This document shows positions 34,781 through 37,896 of a DNA stretch of 37,896 nucleotides, piece after piece. The stretch comes from Tannerellaceae bacterium. GTDB taxonomy: Bacteria; Bacteroidota; Bacteroidia; Bacteroidales; Tannerellaceae. Under the pieces are notes generated by a model. That model saw nothing but the letters and a program-made list of their open reading frames with translations. It was not told the origin of the DNA and searched no databases. The translations under genes were made by a program, and so were the position numbers. Numbering within the stretch: position 1 is the first letter of the stretch; each line of letters opens with the position of its first letter. The stretch lies in assembly GCA_031288515.1 (NCBI GenBank), contig JAITRG010000043.1, positions 1 to 37,896 on the forward strand, written 5' to 3'.

Positions 34781-35920
34781 TCAGATTATTTCCCCGTTCC
34801 ACAACCGTTGCAAAAATACATTCCAAGGCAAGATCAGGATATTATCTACTAATCGCGGGTAAGGGTCGTTGCTTACAATGATTAGTTTTTCAACGGCGTA
34901 TTCTTCTTCAAAGGCTCGAAGCCCTTTTAAATGCCGCGAATTTACATTGTCGGTTGATTTTATTTCAATAGCAACCTGGTGGTCGCCAAGCACAAAGTCG
35001 ATTTCCAACTGCGAGGCGGTGCGCCAGTAATAAATGGGGTATTCATTGTCGGAGTAGCGGCTGTGCGCGAAGATTTCCTGATAGATAAAATGTTCAAACG
35101 CTTTGCCGAAAAGTTCCGTACCCGGCTCAATTTTACCTCTGCCAAGTAAATGATTGACAATTCCCACATCGAAAAGATAGAATTTCGGAGCGGTAATCAC
35201 GCGGCGTTTCGGGCGTTTCTGAAATGAGGGTAAATACCTGCCGATCAACGTATCTTCCAAAATCTGAAAATACCCTTTCACCGTTGTTGCACTCACGCCG
35301 CAATCGGTAGCGATATTGGCGTAATTCACCATTTCGCCATTGGTAAGAGCCGCCATTTCGAGGAAACGGGAAAAATTCCCTGCATTCCTCACCTGCGCCT
35401 CTGCAACAATTTCATCACGAAGGTAGTTGCCAATGTAGGCTGAAATCATTTTTTGCGGATTAACAGCATCGTAATGGCGCGGCAAAAGTCCGTGATTGAT
35501 TGCCCGCAGCAAATCAAAATCGGGAATTTCGACAGAAATAAGCGGATACAACTCATAACGCAAAGCCCTTCCTCCAAGCAAATTAGTTCCTGAACGCAGT
35601 ATTTTTCGCGGACTTGAACCACTCAAAAAAAAGCGTACGCCATGGTTGCTTATCAACCAGTGTACTTCGTTAAGCAGTTCGGGTATCCGCTGAATCTCAT
35701 CGATAATAACAGGCTGCATGTTTAGATTGGCTAAAACCGTTTCACGTAGAATATCAGGCGTTTGCATAAGCCGTTTATATTCCCGCGATATTAGCAAATC
35801 AAACCAAAGGGCATTTGGAAACAGCGTTTTCAATAACGTACTTTTACCTGTTTGCCTTGCCCCCCAAAGAAAGATACTTTCATTGCCCGAACCTGAAAAT
35901 AACTGTTTGCGATTATACAT
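34781..35920 (-). CDS. AAA_14/DUF4143 ATP-binding protein
   Basis: A 379-residue P-loop protein with a C-terminal nuclease-like domain. Walker A is GARQTGKST (20-28), Walker B is PVIIDEIQRIPEL (about 70-82), a sensor FFLSGSSPRK follows, then a winged-helix region, then DUF4143 (about 190-379), whose YWRTASQLEIDFVLG and VAIEIKST match the core of the PD-(D/E)xK fold. Genes of this family are scattered and often multiplied in Bacteroidetes and archaea, and their role is unknown. It stands alone here, 17 bases from a 61-bp palindrome, which suggests mobility. Confidence 0.9.
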   Translation of the reverse strand: MYNRKQLFSGSGNESIFLWGARQTGKSTLLKTLFPNALWFDLLISREYKRLMQTPDILRETVLANLNMQPVIIDEIQRIPELLNEVHWLISNHGVRFFLSGSSPRKILRSGTNLLGGRALRYELYPLISVEIPDFDLLRAINHGLLPRHYDAVNPQKMISAYIGNYLRDEIVAEAQVRNAGNFSRFLEMAALTNGEMVNYANIATDCGVSATTVKGYFQILEDTLIGRYLPSFQKRPKRRVITAPKFYLFDVGIVNHLLGRGKIEPGTELFGKAFEHFIYQEIFAHSRYSDNEYPIYYWRTASQLEIDFVLGDHQVAIEIKSTDNVNSRHLKGLRAFEEEYAVEKLIIVSNDPYPRLVDNILILPWNVFLQRLWNGEII

Positions 35921-35936
35921 ACGTTTTTGTTTTGAT

Positions 35937-35997
35937 TACTTTGGAATATCATGATAATCCAAACCGCCGGTTTGGATTATCATGATATTCCAAAGTA
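35937..35997. repeat. 61-bp near-perfect palindrome
   Basis: Two 30-base arms (35937-35966 and 35968-35997) are exact reverse complements around one central base. Each arm also holds a 22-base near-palindrome, with TTGGA and TCCAA at its ends and the self-complementary ATCATGAT in its middle, so the site has twofold symmetry on two levels. It begins 17 bases upstream of the ATPase start and 102 bases past the nitroreductase stop. It could be a double operator, a transposon-end hairpin or a bidirectional terminator without a T run. Confidence 0.95.
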
Positions 35998-36061
35998 GCG
36001 ATTCGGATGTAAAGATGCAAAATATTTTATAATCAGCCAAAAACGAACTGTTTTTTTTGCG

Positions 36062-36099
36062 CAAACCAATAAAAGGCGCTCAAACCAATAAAAGGCGTT
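36062..36099. repeat. 19-bp tandem duplication at the nitroreductase stop
   Basis: Two adjacent 19-base copies, CAAACCAATAAAAGGCGCT and the same with T for C at position 18. The second ends on the first base of the nitroreductase stop codon as read on the plus strand. A third partial copy (CAATCGATAAA) follows inside the gene end. Confidence 0.7.
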
Positions 36100-36845
36100 C
36101 AATCGATAAATCCCCGGTCTTTTAATACGTTGAGATATGCTTCTGAGAAGTATTCGTTATTCGCCCTGGCGTAGCGGACGTCTGTGAATACCTGCGCGAG
36201 CGTTTCTTTATTATTTTCTTTTACATACCGTTTATTGATACTTAGCTCTTCTTTTGCTTTGTATAAGGCATTTATATCATCGGAGGTATAATCGGTATAT
36301 GTTTCATGGTGGATGATCGCCTCCAGGGGCAGGCGTTCCGGTTGCTCCGGCGTATCGGCAGGCCAGCCCACGGTGATTGTCGTTACGGGAACAACTAATT
36401 TGGGAAGCGAAAGAGCCTCTATGATCTTGTCTGCATTATAGGTTGCCGTGCCGAGATAGCAAATGCCTAATCCCTTTTCTTCGGCTGCGGTGCAAAAGGC
36501 TTGCGCAAATATAATGGCGTCAATCATTGCCGCTATAAATATCTGGAAGTTATCAAATCCCGGTCGAGCCTTTCGTTGCTCCGCCCATTTTACGAATCGA
36601 TTGGCGTCTGCACAGCAGGTTAACACTACCGACGCCGCCGTTACCATTGGCTGGTTAAAGTGGGCCGGCGCCATTTTTTCTTTGTTTGTCCGGCTGCGTG
36701 TGATTACTACGCTGTACAATTGCATATTGCCGGTATTGGAAGCGCGCGCTGCCGTTTCCAACAATTCATTTAATAATGAGTCGGATATATCCTGCCCGGT
36801 ATATTGGCGGATACTCCTTCTTTTTTTCATCTGCCGTAATGACAT
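36099..36845 (-). CDS. Nitroreductase-family FMN enzyme
   Basis: A 248-residue flavin-dependent NAD(P)H oxidoreductase of the nitroreductase fold. The N-terminus KKRRSIRQYTGQDIS carries the FMN-phosphate-binding RRSIRxY motif; ARASNTGNMQLYSVVI and the mid-protein GLGICYLGTATYN are the other hallmark segments, and VTTITVGWPADTPEQPERLPL closes the flavin site. It resembles NfrA/NfsA-like enzymes with a C-terminal extension (about 200-248). The physiological substrate cannot be deduced. It is apparently monocistronic. Confidence 0.92.
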   Translation of the reverse strand: MSLRQMKKRRSIRQYTGQDISDSLLNELLETAARASNTGNMQLYSVVITRSRTNKEKMAPAHFNQPMVTAASVVLTCCADANRFVKWAEQRKARPGFDNFQIFIAAMIDAIIFAQAFCTAAEEKGLGICYLGTATYNADKIIEALSLPKLVVPVTTITVGWPADTPEQPERLPLEAIIHHETYTDYTSDDINALYKAKEELSINKRYVKENNKETLAQVFTDVRYARANNEYFSEAYLNVLKDRGFID

Positions 36846-36888
36846 AATACATTTTTTATTAAGAAGGTTTCAGATGCAAAGTATCCCG

Positions 36889-36896
36889 CAAAAATA
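36889..36896 (-). promoter_or_regulatory. -7 promoter box for the nitroreductase gene
   Basis: TATTTTTG on the minus strand, exact TAnnTTTG, 44 bases before the start. A second, one-base-short version (TACTTTG) lies at 36878-36884. Confidence 0.45.
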
Positions 36897-37090
36897 TGAA
36901 ACAGATATGATTCTATCAATAGTTTTGCACGAAGAAATGGCTTCTTTTCCGTATTGAAGGAAAAGTCAGGATAACCCCATGCCGAATGTTTTTTGCCTTA
37001 GGTGTGAATTTTTACAAAAATCGTTTGCTATACGGGAAATTTCAATAATTTTACCCAAGTATGCATATTTGTATCTTTACAGGAGGTTAA

Positions 37091-37183
37091 TATACTCAAA
37101 CAAAATTGGTTTGCAACAGGCAGCAGAATCATGTCGAAAGCTTGCAACCTGTATTTTTCGCAAACCATTTCTTTTTGAGTATA
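37091..37183 (+). promoter_or_regulatory. Three-tier inverted repeat upstream of the secreted-protein gene
   Basis: Three paired segments are nested: TATACTCAA 37091-37099 with 37175-37183, TGGTTTGC 37107-37114 with 37160-37167, and CAGG 37117-37120 with 37148-37151. The whole spans 93 bases and ends 17 bases before the ATG at 37201, downstream of -7-like boxes (CATATTTG 37064, TATCTTTA 37072). It is probably a structured 5' leader; an inverted-repeat-bounded invertible segment is a less likely reading. Confidence 0.55.
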
Positions 37184-37200
37184 ACTAAAAATTAAATATA

Positions 37201-37728
37201 ATGAATCGGATACTTTTTTATTTCGGCTGTTGCTTATCGTTTTTTGCCGGCACACTCCAGGCACAGGAAACCGCAATTCAGATTTACGATGGGACAACCA
37301 TAAAAACAGGGGATATTATTCAGGCAGGATATAAATCACACATAGCCCGCTATCGCGCAATAAAGTGGGCGGTGGGGAAATACTTCCGTGATTACAAAGA
37401 GGATATTGCTTTTTCTAAATTGGAAGTTGTTGAAATAAAGAATACAAACTGGGCTCATACGCCTTCTGTAAAAGACGCAATCATTGCAGTGCGCGAATCA
37501 GCAAGCGGGAAGGAACTTTTTATAGATATAAACAGCGCCATTCGAAATGGAGAAGTGATTGCGAAACCTGCACAAAGATTATATCCGGATGCAACGTTCC
37601 TGAACAGGGAACTGTTGTTTGCTCTTACACTCAGGGTAAATAAACTGCCTGTTACAGACGAGGAAATCTTATCTTTTATCCGTCTTAAAGACGAAGGTCT
37701 TTATAATAAATGTAGCGTATTATTATGA
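37201..37728 (+). CDS. Secreted protein of unknown function
   Basis: A 175-residue protein with a signal peptide (about 1-22, ending LQAQ). The mature part is mixed alpha/beta, with IQIYDGTTIKTGDIIQAGY at the start and a Lys/Tyr-rich patch RAIKWAVGKYFRDYKED, and ends KCSVLL. No conserved cysteine pair, catalytic motif or family that I recognise is present. It has its own leader and is followed by a 41-bp tandem repeat. It is probably periplasmic or surface exposed. Confidence 0.75.
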   Translation: MNRILFYFGCCLSFFAGTLQAQETAIQIYDGTTIKTGDIIQAGYKSHIARYRAIKWAVGKYFRDYKEDIAFSKLEVVEIKNTNWAHTPSVKDAIIAVRESASGKELFIDINSAIRNGEVIAKPAQRLYPDATFLNRELLFALTLRVNKLPVTDEEILSFIRLKDEGLYNKCSVLL

Positions 37729-37749
37729 AAAACAAGGGCAAATACCGGG

Positions 37750-37896
37750 CAATTTTCATTTTTGGAGGATGCGCGGCACTGCGAAAGCTTCAAATTTTCA
37801 TTTTGGGAGATGCGCGGCGCTGCGAAAGCTTCAAATTTTCATTTTGGAGGATGCGCGGCGCTGCGAAAGCTTCAAATTTTCATTTTGGAGGATGCG
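37750..37896. repeat. 41-bp tandem repeat running off the window
   Basis: Units at 37750-37790, 37791-37831 and 37832-37872 and a partial one from 37873 to the window end, nearly identical (1-4 differences). Each contains TTTTCATTTTGGAGGATG and GCGCGGCGCTGCGAAAGCTT. No spacer separates the units, and 41 is not a multiple of 3, so the array is not coding in one frame. The total copy number is unknown because the window ends inside it. Confidence 0.9.

Noticed and set aside
36979-37188. 69-codon plus-strand ORF before the last gene
   Set aside because: It overlaps promoter boxes and the inverted-repeat leader and has no recognisable family.
37750-37896. CRISPR array
   Set aside because: The 41-base units are directly adjacent with no spacers, and no cas gene is in the window.

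Overview
The window is a chromosomal segment from a member of the Bacteroidales, most likely close to Parabacteroides/Tannerella. The evidence is a pair matching Bacteroides RprX/RprY, DUF4827- and DUF6057-type proteins, a glycine-lipid acyltransferase pair, FadL-type and T9SS-C-terminus-like proteins, and many promoters with the Bacteroidetes -7 element (TAnnTTTG) instead of a sigma70 -10 box. No rRNA, tRNA, phage, transposase or CRISPR array was seen.

Layout. 1-219: one copy of a 219-bp dispersed non-coding repeat; the second copy is at 29185-29403. 484-4497 (+): DUF4369/TlpA-like thioredoxin lipoprotein, AsmA-like protein and a small membrane protein. 4506-9534 (-): a five-gene block in the transcription order rpe, comEC-like, DHH phosphoesterase, DUF4827 lipoprotein, phosphoglucosamine mutase. 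9607-14707 (-): a short conserved-looking ORF below an ECF sigma factor, a FadL-like porin, a Ser/Gly/Trp-rich secreted protein and an M23 peptidase. 14826-15230: a 22-bp-periodic array bracketed by inverted repeats. 15414-18569 (+): small membrane protein, a tiny secreted protein resembling an isolated T9SS sorting domain, then rprX-rprY. 18626-20867 (-): a decaying defence-like island with an intact AAA_15-type ATPase, a frameshifted and internally deleted RloB partner, and a metallo-hydrolase remnant. 21240-24476 (-): a PD40 beta-propeller lipoprotein with a CxxCH motif plus a DUF6057-type membrane protein. 24715-26219 (+): a KdsB-like cytidylyltransferase and a histidine phosphatase lacking its second catalytic His. 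26253-26745: Fic-family remnant. 26814-28626 (-): glycine-lipid acyltransferases (glsA, glsB). 28627-29449: gene-free, with a second 22-bp array and the second 219-bp repeat. 29450-33890 (-): hisGDCB behind a histidine leader peptide and attenuator. 34069-37728: rpiA, an AAA_14/DUF4143 ATPase beside a 61-bp palindrome, a nitroreductase and an unknown secreted protein. The window ends inside a 41-bp tandem repeat.

Most coding content is ordinary core metabolism and envelope biology. The most unusual material is outside the genes: the 22-bp arrays, the 219-bp repeat pair, the large palindrome and the 41-bp array. The clearest regulatory discovery is the his attenuator, whose leader peptide carries three consecutive His codons. 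The clearest accessory system is the broken RloB/AAA pair. Identity statements are by hand comparison of the sequence with remembered family motifs; no search was run.
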